The position numbers and the translations under genes are program-made. From JBAYZQ01 sp041672385 (GTDB taxonomy: Bacteria > Spirochaetota > Spirochaetia > Sphaerochaetales > Sphaerochaetaceae): a DNA stretch of 34,825 bases. The notes below the pieces were generated by a model that did not search any database, was not told the DNA's origin, and saw only the letters and a list, made by a program, of their open reading frames with translations. The stretch spans positions 1 through 34,825 of the forward strand of contig JBAYZQ010000005.1 in NCBI GenBank assembly GCA_041672385.1, written 5' to 3'. Positions 24,731-30,823 of this stretch are shown one piece after another (the first letter of the stretch is position 1; each line of letters starts with the position of its first letter).

Positions 24731-25066
24731 TTAGAAAACATCATCCAAATTTAATTTATCATCCAAATTCTCGGCTTCACCACCAGAAAAATTCTCAGCA
24801 GCATCGAATTCAGCTTCAGTTTCAGGATCAATATCGAGCAAACCTTCAATAGAGTTCAAAGTCTCAAGTGAGTTAGAAATACTATCATCGATTAGCTTTT
24901 CATCCTGTTTGTAAATATCCGCATAATGCTGGAGCTCTTCATTGTGAACTTTAATTAGTTCAACACTATCTTTCAAATCTAAAATTTCCGCTCTTTGCTT
25001 CTCAATAAGAAGTGCAGCTCTTTTAACTCTAATTTCTAATAATTGAACTTTATCATAAGTGGACAT
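24731..25066 (-). CDS. Small coiled-coil protein, ZapB-like by shape
   Basis: 111 residues. Residues 5-60 form a charged heptad-rich coiled coil (VQLLEIRVKRAALLIEKQRAEIL...); the rest is a strongly acidic tail ending LDDKLNLDDVF. No enzymatic motif. A strong G-rich ribosome-binding site (GGGGAG) precedes ATG 25066. It is the last gene after infC-rpmI-rplT, and a 6S-like RNA follows; in many bacteria this slot holds cell-division genes zapA/zapB beside ssrS. A division-site role is inference from shape and context only. Confidence 0.72.
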   Translation of the reverse strand: MSTYDKVQLLEIRVKRAALLIEKQRAEILDLKDSVELIKVHNEELQHYADIYKQDEKLIDDSISNSLETLNSIEGLLDIDPETEAEFDAAENFSGGEAENLDDKLNLDDVF

Positions 25067-25091
25067 AAACTCCCCCCCCTAAAAGATAAGT

Positions 25092-25442
25092 TTAGTTACC
25101 TTTTACCTGCTTAACCAAGGCTGCAAAGGCTACTTTGTCTTCAATGGCCATATTGGATAAAGCTTTTCTGTTTATTTCAACATTTTGTTGTTTTAGATTA
25201 TGAACAAATGTTGAATAATTCATTCCTTCAGCTTGTACAGCAGCAGAAATTCTTGCAATCCATAGTTTTCTAAATTCTCTTTTACGATTCTTTCTGTCTC
25301 TATAGGCGTACTGACCTGCTTTTGCAATAGCGTCTTTTGCAACACGGTTGTTAGTGGATCTTCTTCCAAAATAACCTTTTGCTTGTTTTAAAATCTTTTT
25401 CCGTTTATTTTTGTGCTTTGTACCATCAACTGCTCTTGACAT
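25092..25442 (-). CDS. rplT: 50S ribosomal protein L20
   Basis: 116 residues (family 115-120). Typical highly basic N-terminal extension (KHKNKRKKILKQAKGYFGRRS) that threads 23S rRNA, then ARISAAVQAEGMNYSTFVHNLK and a conserved C-terminal domain. AGGAGG lies 9 bases upstream. L20 also binds its own mRNA to repress the infC-rpmI-rplT operon in several bacteria; a structured infC-rpmI spacer is present here (25678-25734). Confidence 0.97.
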   Translation of the reverse strand: MSRAVDGTKHKNKRKKILKQAKGYFGRRSTNNRVAKDAIAKAGQYAYRDRKNRKREFRKLWIARISAAVQAEGMNYSTFVHNLKQQNVEINRKALSNMAIEDKVAFAALVKQVKGN

Positions 25443-25460
25443 ATTTCATTACCTCCTAAT

Positions 25461-25658
25461 TTAAGCGTAAGGGAGCATTGTTTTTGCTCTCTTTGCTTCG
25501 CTATCGGAAAGAGTATTTGAAGCTCTTAAACTTCTTTTACGTTTAGTACTCTTTTTGGTGAGAATATGACGCAAGCCCTGTCTTTTATAACGGACTTTGC
25601 CAGTTCCTGTAACTCTGTAGCGTTTCGCGGCAGATTTTCTTGTTTTCATCTTTGGCAT
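25461..25658 (-). CDS. rpmI: 50S ribosomal protein L35
   Basis: 65 residues, the family length, with the signature MPKMKTRKSAAKRYRVTGTGKVRY and a basic C-terminal half. AAGGA precedes the ATG. It lies 18 bases before rplT and 75 bases after infC, in the conserved ribosomal operon order. Confidence 0.97.
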   Translation of the reverse strand: MPKMKTRKSAAKRYRVTGTGKVRYKRQGLRHILTKKSTKRKRSLRASNTLSDSEAKRAKTMLPYA

Positions 25659-25677
25659 ATTAATATCCTTTTTGCTT

Positions 25678-25734
25678 AGTAAGGAACAAGTTCCCCTTAC
25701 TTAAGCTTTTATTTTAACTTTTCTAAGAAAAGTT
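25678..25734 (-). promoter_or_regulatory. Structured infC-rpmI spacer, candidate L20 autoregulatory site
   Basis: Two hairpins fill the 75-base spacer. One (25716-25734) has an 8-bp stem AACTTTTC/GAAAAGTT with a TTA loop and starts at the infC stop. The second (25678-25701) has about 10 pairs, AGTAA..GGAAC with GTTCCTTACT, and a GG bulge, just before the rpmI ribosome-binding site. No T run follows either, so these are not terminators. Control by L20 is an inference from known operon biology. Confidence 0.45.
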
Positions 25735-26270
25735 TATTTCTTTTTGTTTTTGGGAGACAAAAGCATTGTCATAGTTCTGCCTTCCATTCTTGGTCTAGCT
25801 TCCATGCTGAATTGAACACCCATTTCTGTAATGCTGTCAAGTATTTTGAATAATACATCTCGACCAAGTTCAGTATGTGCAAGTTCTCTTCCTTTAAAAC
25901 GAATCGTAACCTTACACTTATCGCCACCATTAAGAAAGCTTGCAATTGCCTTAGATTTAGTATTCATGTCATTTGTATCAATCTTAGGTTGCATTCTTAC
26001 TTCTCTGATTTTAACCACTGCTAATTGCTGATTTCTTTTTTGTTCCTTCAGCTTTTTTTCCAATTCATAGCGGTATTTATCATAATCAAGAATTTTACAT
26101 ACCGGAGGTCTTGCATTTGGAGAAATTTCAATTAAATCTAAATTGTAACTTTCTGCTAATTTAATAGCTTCATATGTGCTCAATACACCTTGTGGTTTAC
26201 CATCTGAACCAATTACATAAACCTCTGGGCTTCTAATTTTTTGGTTTATTCTTACTTCTCTTTTAGCCAA
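25734..26270 (-). CDS. infC: Translation initiation factor IF-3
   Basis: 178 residues (family about 170-180). The N-domain begins KREVRINQKIRSPEVYVI and contains LDLIEISPNARPPVCKILDYDKYRYE; the linker is Lys-rich, and the C-domain has KVTIRFKGRELAHTELG and EARPRMEGRTMTMLL. It prevents premature subunit joining and checks the initiator codon. The start is a TTG at 26270 with AGAGG 5 bases upstream; the usual N-terminal sequence begins right there and no ATG is nearby. A non-AUG start is common for infC. Confidence 0.97.
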   Translation of the reverse strand: MAKREVRINQKIRSPEVYVIGSDGKPQGVLSTYEAIKLAESYNLDLIEISPNARPPVCKILDYDKYRYELEKKLKEQKRNQQLAVVKIREVRMQPKIDTNDMNTKSKAIASFLNGGDKCKVTIRFKGRELAHTELGRDVLFKILDSITEMGVQFSMEARPRMEGRTMTMLLSPKNKKK

Positions 26271-26322
26271 GCTTACCTCTATTTTTTAATAGTCATTCGT
26301 GTTGTTTACTACAACGTTAGAA

Positions 26323-26352
26323 AATATATCACAAAATCAATTTATTTGTCAA
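26323..26352 (-). promoter_or_regulatory. Promoter of infC-rpmI-rplT-coiled-coil operon
   Basis: Minus strand: consensus -35 TTGACA (26347-26352), 18-base spacer, -10 TATATT (26323-26328). The predicted leader is about 45 bases and includes a small hairpin GTTGT/ACAAC (26301-26315). Confidence 0.75.
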
Positions 26353-26384
26353 AGTATATAATGAACAAATAAATGAATAATTAC

Positions 26385-26412
26385 AAAAACAAGGGGTCTT
26401 TTGACCCCTTGT
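26385..26412 (-). terminator. Rho-independent terminator of fba
   Basis: Stem ACAAGGGGTC / GACCCCTTGT (26389-26398 with 26403-26412), 10 pairs, 4-base loop, followed on the minus strand by TTTTTG. It lies about 19 bases past the fba stop and upstream of the infC promoter. Confidence 0.9.
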
Positions 26413-26430
26413 AAAGTTTTTTTTTAAAAA

Positions 26431-27426
26431 TTATTCAGCATGTCCTGCGCTTCCAAGAACTTCAATGTTCTTTCTTGCATACATTTTTTTCAATTCATCA
26501 CGTGCTGGTCCAAGATATTTTCTTGGATCAAAAACAGCTGGATTTTCTCTAAGGGTTTTTCTGATCATTGCAGTCATTGCTAATCTACCATCACTATCGA
26601 TATTGATTTTACATACTGCACTCTTTGAAGCTTTTCTAAGTTGCTCTTCAGGAATTCCAACACTATCTTTAAGTGATCCACCATTTTCATTAATAATCTT
26701 AACATATTCCTGAGGAACTGAAGAAGATCCATGAAGAACAATAGGGAAACCTGGGAGTTGTTTTTCAATTTCTTCCAAGATGTCAAAACGAAGTGGAGGT
26801 GGAATAAGAATTCCATCTTTATTACGTGTGCACTGTTCTGGAGTGAATTTATTTGCTCCATGACTTGTTCCAATACTAATTGCAAGTGAATCAACACCTG
26901 TACGTGAAACAAATTCAATAACATCTTTAGGTTCGGTATAGTGGCTTTTTTCTGCAACTACTTCGTCTTCGATTCCAGCAAGAACTCCAAGTTCTCCTTC
27001 AACTGTAACATCAAACTTATGTGCATATTCAACAACTTTTTTTGTTTCAGCAATATTCTCATCAAAAGGAAGAGAAGAACCATCAATCATAACGGAAGAA
27101 AATCCATTATCAATACATTCTTTACAAATTTCAAAGTTTGGACCATGATCTAAATGAAGAACAATTGGAATATCGCAACCTAATTCATGGGCAAATTCTG
27201 TTGCTCCACGAGCCATATTCCTAAGAAGGTTTATATTTGCGTAATCCCTGGCACCTTTTGAAACCTGAAGGATAACTGGTGATTTAGTTTCGACACAAGC
27301 CATGACGATTGCTTGAAGCTGTTCCATATTATTAAAATTATATGCAGGAATAGCATAGCCACCTTTTACGGCCTTTGCGAACATATCTCTGGAATTAACC
27401 AGACCTAACTCTTTATAAGAAGTCAT
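26431..27426 (-). CDS. fba: Class II fructose-1,6-bisphosphate aldolase
   Basis: 331 residues. Zn-dependent aldolase of glycolysis/gluconeogenesis. The Zn/catalytic motif IVLHLDHGPN includes catalytic D93 and Zn ligand H94; also GELGVLAGIEDE, AISIGTSHG and the second Zn histidine in IVLHGSSS, with a C-terminal INIDSDGRLAMTAMIRK phosphate-binding region. AGGAG lies 6 bases before ATG 27426. It has its own promoter and terminator, so is probably monocistronic. Confidence 0.96.
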   Translation of the reverse strand: MTSYKELGLVNSRDMFAKAVKGGYAIPAYNFNNMEQLQAIVMACVETKSPVILQVSKGARDYANINLLRNMARGATEFAHELGCDIPIVLHLDHGPNFEICKECIDNGFSSVMIDGSSLPFDENIAETKKVVEYAHKFDVTVEGELGVLAGIEDEVVAEKSHYTEPKDVIEFVSRTGVDSLAISIGTSHGANKFTPEQCTRNKDGILIPPPLRFDILEEIEKQLPGFPIVLHGSSSVPQEYVKIINENGGSLKDSVGIPEEQLRKASKSAVCKINIDSDGRLAMTAMIRKTLRENPAVFDPRKYLGPARDELKKMYARKNIEVLGSAGHAE

Positions 27427-27465
27427 AACATCTCCTAGTAATGAAATTTCATTAACACTTGTTAT

Positions 27466-27493
27466 TTTATAAACTAAAAGGTTTTAATGTCAA
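27466..27493 (-). promoter_or_regulatory. Promoter of fba
   Basis: Minus strand: consensus -35 TTGACA (27488-27493), -10 TATAAA (27466-27471) at 16 bases, or TAAAAT (27464-27469) at 18. The predicted leader is about 30 bases and carries the fba AGGAG. It is back-to-back with the promoter at 27506. Confidence 0.75.
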
Positions 27494-27505
27494 CCCATTT
27501 TCAGC

Positions 27506-27541
27506 TTGACAATGGTTAATAATACGGCTTAGAGTGCCATT
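27506..27541 (+). promoter_or_regulatory. Promoter of the membrane-anchored protein gene, predicted leaderless
   Basis: Consensus -35 TTGACA (27506-27511), 18-base spacer, -10 TAGAGT (27530-27535; 4 of 6), GCCATT, then ATG 27542. There is no Shine-Dalgarno. Only 12 bases separate this -35 from the fba -35 on the other strand. Confidence 0.5.
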
Positions 27542-28363
27542 ATGAGAAAGAGCTTTAGAATACTGGTTATTGTTTTGATTTCCTTGTTTGTTTTAACAGG
27601 AATTTTTTTAACAGTTTATTTGACGAGTCCTAAATTCTATTATCTTTGCGAAGAGGATAGCCAATCTCTAAACTTGTCTTTTAAATTATTTTGCTTAAAA
27701 CACAATTATCGGCTAATTCAATTAAAACTTCCTAACAGTATGTTATTGAATGAAGATCAATTAGAGGTAAAAATCAACGAAATATCCAAAAAAAGTTCTG
27801 CAGTTCTTATGAGTCCTTTGGTTACTTATTGTGTTTCAGATATAGGTTTTCAAACTAAGGCCGAAGAAGCTGTTTTTATCGGAATAACGACTAATAAAGA
27901 AAATTCTTTTTTTGATTTTTATCTTACTTATTCTGCTGCTGATGGTTGGAATTATGTCAGACGTTTTATAGAAGGAAAGGGGTATAATCCATTTTTTATA
28001 TATAATGAAGCTACTATTAAGCAGAAAGATGCCTTCGAAAATGAATTAGAAGGAGAAATTCCTGCTTTGAAACTTGAATCTTTTGGTAATCGTTTTATCA
28101 GCCAAGTTAAAATCCAGATTAGTGAGAATGGATATGATTTAATTATTTGTCCATATCTTGAGGATGTATCAGAGTTTTTTGATGGAAATCAACAAACCTT
28201 GTGGATTGTTGATTCTCTTCTTAAAGATGCAATTAGTAAAAACTGTCTTTTGGGATATCTAGATTATGATTTAAAGTCATCTTTGGAACCTATAATTTCA
28301 AATCTTAGGCATGTTAAAGGTGTTGAGATACCATTAAATCGAGTTTTAAAGATTGTTGATTAA
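27542..28363 (+). CDS. Membrane-anchored protein resembling a type-1 periplasmic-binding fold
   Basis: 273 residues. A single N-terminal helix (about 5-28) anchors an extracytoplasmic domain with no lipobox. The rest has the pattern of a LacI/periplasmic-binding type 1 fold: ISKKSSAVLMSPLV at the end of a first-domain strand, VFIGITTNKE, DGWNYVRRFIEGKGYNPFFIYNE resembling the hinge-side helix of that family, then QISENGYDLIICPYLED. I cannot name a family or ligand. It could act as a ligand sensor or accessory binding protein; no transporter genes adjoin it. Convergent with tatD, overlapping it by 18 bases. Confidence 0.7.
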   Translation: MRKSFRILVIVLISLFVLTGIFLTVYLTSPKFYYLCEEDSQSLNLSFKLFCLKHNYRLIQLKLPNSMLLNEDQLEVKINEISKKSSAVLMSPLVTYCVSDIGFQTKAEEAVFIGITTNKENSFFDFYLTYSAADGWNYVRRFIEGKGYNPFFIYNEATIKQKDAFENELEGEIPALKLESFGNRFISQVKIQISENGYDLIICPYLEDVSEFFDGNQQTLWIVDSLLKDAISKNCLLGYLDYDLKSSLEPIISNLRHVKGVEIPLNRVLKIVD

Positions 28364-29143
28364 TTTTTCTTTGTAAAAGGTTGCAAAATTTTTCATTATT
28401 TGAATTTTTAGTTCTTCAAGATTTTCTTCCCGTAATTCTGCTGCTTTTTCATAGGTATAAATTATGTTTAAGGGAGTGTTGATTTTTCCTCTTAAAGGAA
28501 TTGGTGAAAGATAGGGCGAATCAGTTTCAAGAAAAAGTTTATTTGAAGGTATAATTTTTATTGCCTCTTGGATATTTTTAGAATTTTTATAGGTAATATT
28601 TCCAGAGAAACTAATGTAATAACCTAAATCTAAAAGAGCCTTTGCTGTAGCCACATCTGAAGAAAAGCAATGTATTATTCCTCTTTTTTTAGGACTATAT
28701 GTTTTCAAAATATCAATTAAATCATTGTCACTTTCTCGGCTATGAATTATTACCGGTCTGTTTATTTCATCGGCAAGTTCTAATTGTTTAATAAGTAATT
28801 CTTGTTGTTTTTCTTTAGTTCCTGCTAAATAGTGATAATCAAGTCCAATTTCTCCAAGTAGTTGAATATTGTTTTCAGTTAGAGTTTTTTCAAGAGTTAG
28901 AAGACTGTTTGGAAGATCAAAATCTTTATTATCTAAATTCCAGGGGCCCAATCCAGTAGCAAAAAAGACAGATGGAATGTTTTTTAAATATTTTTTTCTT
29001 TCAATTATATCTTCTAGGTTTAAGCAAATGTCAATTCCTCCATAAAAGTTAGAGGTTTGAAGTTTTTTTACCAATTCATCAATATTTATTTTATTTTCTT
29101 TTATTCCCATAAGATGAAAATGGGTATCTACAATGTTTTTCAT
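28346..29143 (-). CDS. TatD-family metal-dependent hydrolase/DNase
   Basis: 265 residues (TatD family about 260). Metal-binding motifs in order: D6-T-H8-F-H10 (VDTHFHL), GEIGLDYHY with the bridging Glu, VIIHSRES, GIIHCFSS and LETDSPYLSP. Family members are Mg-dependent DNases/exonucleases involved in DNA repair or turnover; the YcfH/YabD type is likely. No Shine-Dalgarno; a -10-like TATATT ends 10 bases before the ATG, so a very short leader is possible, but no well-spaced -35 is visible. Confidence 0.9.
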   Translation of the reverse strand: MKNIVDTHFHLMGIKENKINIDELVKKLQTSNFYGGIDICLNLEDIIERKKYLKNIPSVFFATGLGPWNLDNKDFDLPNSLLTLEKTLTENNIQLLGEIGLDYHYLAGTKEKQQELLIKQLELADEINRPVIIHSRESDNDLIDILKTYSPKKRGIIHCFSSDVATAKALLDLGYYISFSGNITYKNSKNIQEAIKIIPSNKLFLETDSPYLSPIPLRGKINTPLNIIYTYEKAAELREENLEELKIQIMKNFATFYKEKLINNL

Positions 29144-29250
29144 AAACTAGAGTAATATAGCATTTTTCATAATAATTCAATACAAAGAAAATTCTATAAT
29201 TACAATATAATTTTGGTGATATGAATATTTTTAGAATTACTTTGTAATTT

Positions 29251-29994
29251 TTAACTAAAAAATGATGAGAAAATTATTAGGTAAGTTATTATCGCTATTA
29301 GAGTGCTTAAAAATGTTCCAAGTACGTAATATTCTGAAAATTCAATCTTTTCCACAATTTTTTTATATCTTGCTATTGATTTTGCAGTTAATACAAATCC
29401 AATTGCTGCATACTGACCTTGAGTCAACATTAATAATATGATAAATCTTTCAAGTTCTCCAATTAAAGCTCCAGTATTTGGAACACCTTCCTTTTCCTCT
29501 TTTATAAAACCACTATATTTTGCAAGTACAATTTTTATTGTTATGCTAGCAGGTTTCATAATAATCAACAAAGCAAGTATAGCAGAAAGTATTTTAAAAC
29601 CATTAACTTTAAATAAATCAAACAATTTTTTTATAGGATCTAAATAGAAAATATAAAGATTCTTTGAAAGGAATATTGCAAAACCTATAATCACAAATAT
29701 GTGAATTGCTTGATCTAAAAAATATATACTTACTTCATGTTTTTCTCTATTTTTAATATTTGATTTTATAAAATCAACAATAAAATGTATAAAGGAAATT
29801 ATAAGAGAATAAATAAAAAGCTTTGGAGTAAATAATGGAACTATCACAATTAGCATTGCTAGAGTATATAGAAGACAGTGCTTAATTAATTTTGGTTTGC
29901 ATCCAATTTTATTTCTTGCAATCTCATCAGTTTGGAAATAAAAATCACCTAGAAAATGTCCGATTAACAATAGTATCAAGAGGTTGTAATTCAT
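29251..29994 (-). CDS. DUF3307 integral membrane protein
   Basis: 247 residues with about six to seven hydrophobic helices. The N-terminal signature LIGHFLGDFYFQTDEIARNK, followed by LIKHCLLYTLAM and FIHFIVDFIKSNI, is diagnostic of DUF3307. Conserved His/Asp residues sit in or beside helices (H13, D16, H39, H91 and D95, numbering approximate), which could bind a metal or act in catalysis; no function is established. The start overlaps the satD stop (ATGA), so it is translationally coupled to satD. Such pairs occur in other bacteria, including the streptococcal sat region. Confidence 0.82.
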   Translation of the reverse strand: MNYNLLILLLIGHFLGDFYFQTDEIARNKIGCKPKLIKHCLLYTLAMLIVIVPLFTPKLFIYSLIISFIHFIVDFIKSNIKNREKHEVSIYFLDQAIHIFVIIGFAIFLSKNLYIFYLDPIKKLFDLFKVNGFKILSAILALLIIMKPASITIKIVLAKYSGFIKEEKEGVPNTGALIGELERFIILLMLTQGQYAAIGFVLTAKSIARYKKIVEKIEFSEYYVLGTFLSTLIAIITYLIIFSSFFS

Positions 29995-30662
29995 TTTTCT
30001 TTTCCTAAATATAGTTCAAAAGATTTGTTTATATTTTCTAATGCTTGAGTGTAAATATTTATATTTGATGATCTTAAACGGCTATTAACGCTAGGTTGCT
30101 TTATATTCAATATATGAGCTATTTCTACTTGAGTTTTTTTCTTCTTTATTGCCAAATCAATTACCTTTTTTTGTTTAGTAGTCCAACTAGATTTAAGAAC
30201 ATTACACATTGAAATTGCCGAATTTATTAAGTTGTCTAGGATTATATTATCAGAATGGACAATAATAGATGAAGATCCTTTGTTTTTGTTGGTTAAAGTT
30301 TTGGCATCGTTGATTGCAAAGCGTGCATAATGATATGCAGGACCATCTATTAAGGAAGAATCTTTCAAAATAATAGTTGTGTTTATTTCTCCGACACCTA
30401 TTCCAAACCTCAGTTGATAAGGTGCCATTGCTTCTTCAATCTCTTCAATTATTTTAAAAAGGTCTTTAGAATTTTTTAAAAGTCCTTGAAAGCTATCGCC
30501 TAAAGTTATAATAAATTTTGATGCAATATCATCTTTATGGTTTTTATTAATTTGATAAATCATTTTAACATATAACTTTTGCACATCATTTCTGTTATCT
30601 ATTTTTCTAGAATTAATAATATCACCAATAATTGCAAAATATATTTCTTTTTCTGAATTCAT
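29991..30662 (-). CDS. satD: SatD-family protein: cyclase-like domain plus helix-turn-helix
   Basis: 223 residues. The N-terminus YFAIIGDIINSRKI is the SatD family hallmark. In order it has D14 in IIGDI, D56 in TLGDSFQGLL, RFGIGVGEI (85-93) and GPAYHYARFAINDA (107-119), a series recalling class III nucleotidyl cyclases. Residues about 165-205 form a helix-turn-helix (TQVEIAHILNIKQPSVNSRL), like sigma-factor region 4 or LuxR DNA-binding motifs. The function of SatD is unknown; the name comes from the streptococcal secretion and acid tolerance region. AGGG lies 9 bases before ATG 30662, and TTGATA-16-TATTAG just upstream may be its promoter. Confidence 0.8.
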   Translation of the reverse strand: MNSEKEIYFAIIGDIINSRKIDNRNDVQKLYVKMIYQINKNHKDDIASKFIITLGDSFQGLLKNSKDLFKIIEEIEEAMAPYQLRFGIGVGEINTTIILKDSSLIDGPAYHYARFAINDAKTLTNKNKGSSSIIVHSDNIILDNLINSAISMCNVLKSSWTTKQKKVIDLAIKKKKTQVEIAHILNIKQPSVNSRLRSSNINIYTQALENINKSFELYLGKEK

Positions 30663-30726
30663 TTTTATTACCCTAATAAAATATTAACATACATATCAAG
30701 GTAAAACAAGAATTGGTGCTTAAAAA

Positions 30727-30746
30727 TATAGATTTATAAATCTATA
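30727..30746. repeat. Perfect 20-bp palindrome upstream of satD
   Basis: Two 10-base arms, TATAGATTTA and its exact complement, meet with no spacer. On the minus strand it is followed by TTTTT, so it could end transcription from the outer-membrane protein gene, or it could be an operator about 65 bases upstream of satD. Confidence 0.75.
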
Positions 30747-30750
30747 ATAT

Positions 30751-30808
30751 GAAAATATAGAATTAAAACCCTATATTTATAATTATAGGGTTGAAATTCT
30801 ATATTCTC
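30751..30808. repeat. 58-bp imperfect inverted repeat between satD and the outer-membrane protein gene
   Basis: Arms of 25 bases (30751-30775 and 30784-30808) match at 22 positions around an 8-base AT loop. They share the ATATAGA/TCTATAT motif with the palindrome at 30727. On the minus strand the second arm runs into TTTTC, so a terminator role after the gene ending at 30824 is plausible. The remaining bases up to satD hold only its probable promoter. Confidence 0.8.
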
Positions 30809-30823
30809 AATTGTAACGAATAA

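Noticed and set aside
25067..25079. Run of eight C (eight G on the coding strand) before the coiled-coil gene as a phase-variation tract
   Set aside because: It is the ribosome-binding region of that gene; a single homopolymer of this length is not enough to claim phase variation, although length changes would alter the spacing to the ATG.
26580..26957. 125-codon minus-strand frame inside fba in another reading frame
   Set aside because: It is a frame-shifted reading of fba; the fba frame has intact catalytic motifs over the same bases.
29221..29250. Terminator after the DUF3307 gene
   Set aside because: The only hairpin is a 6-bp all-AT-rich stem (AATTAC/GTAATT) without a T run on the minus strand.
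30727..30808. CRISPR or insertion-sequence ends
   Set aside because: There are only two palindromes, with no regularly spaced repeats, no transposase frame and no target-site duplication visible.
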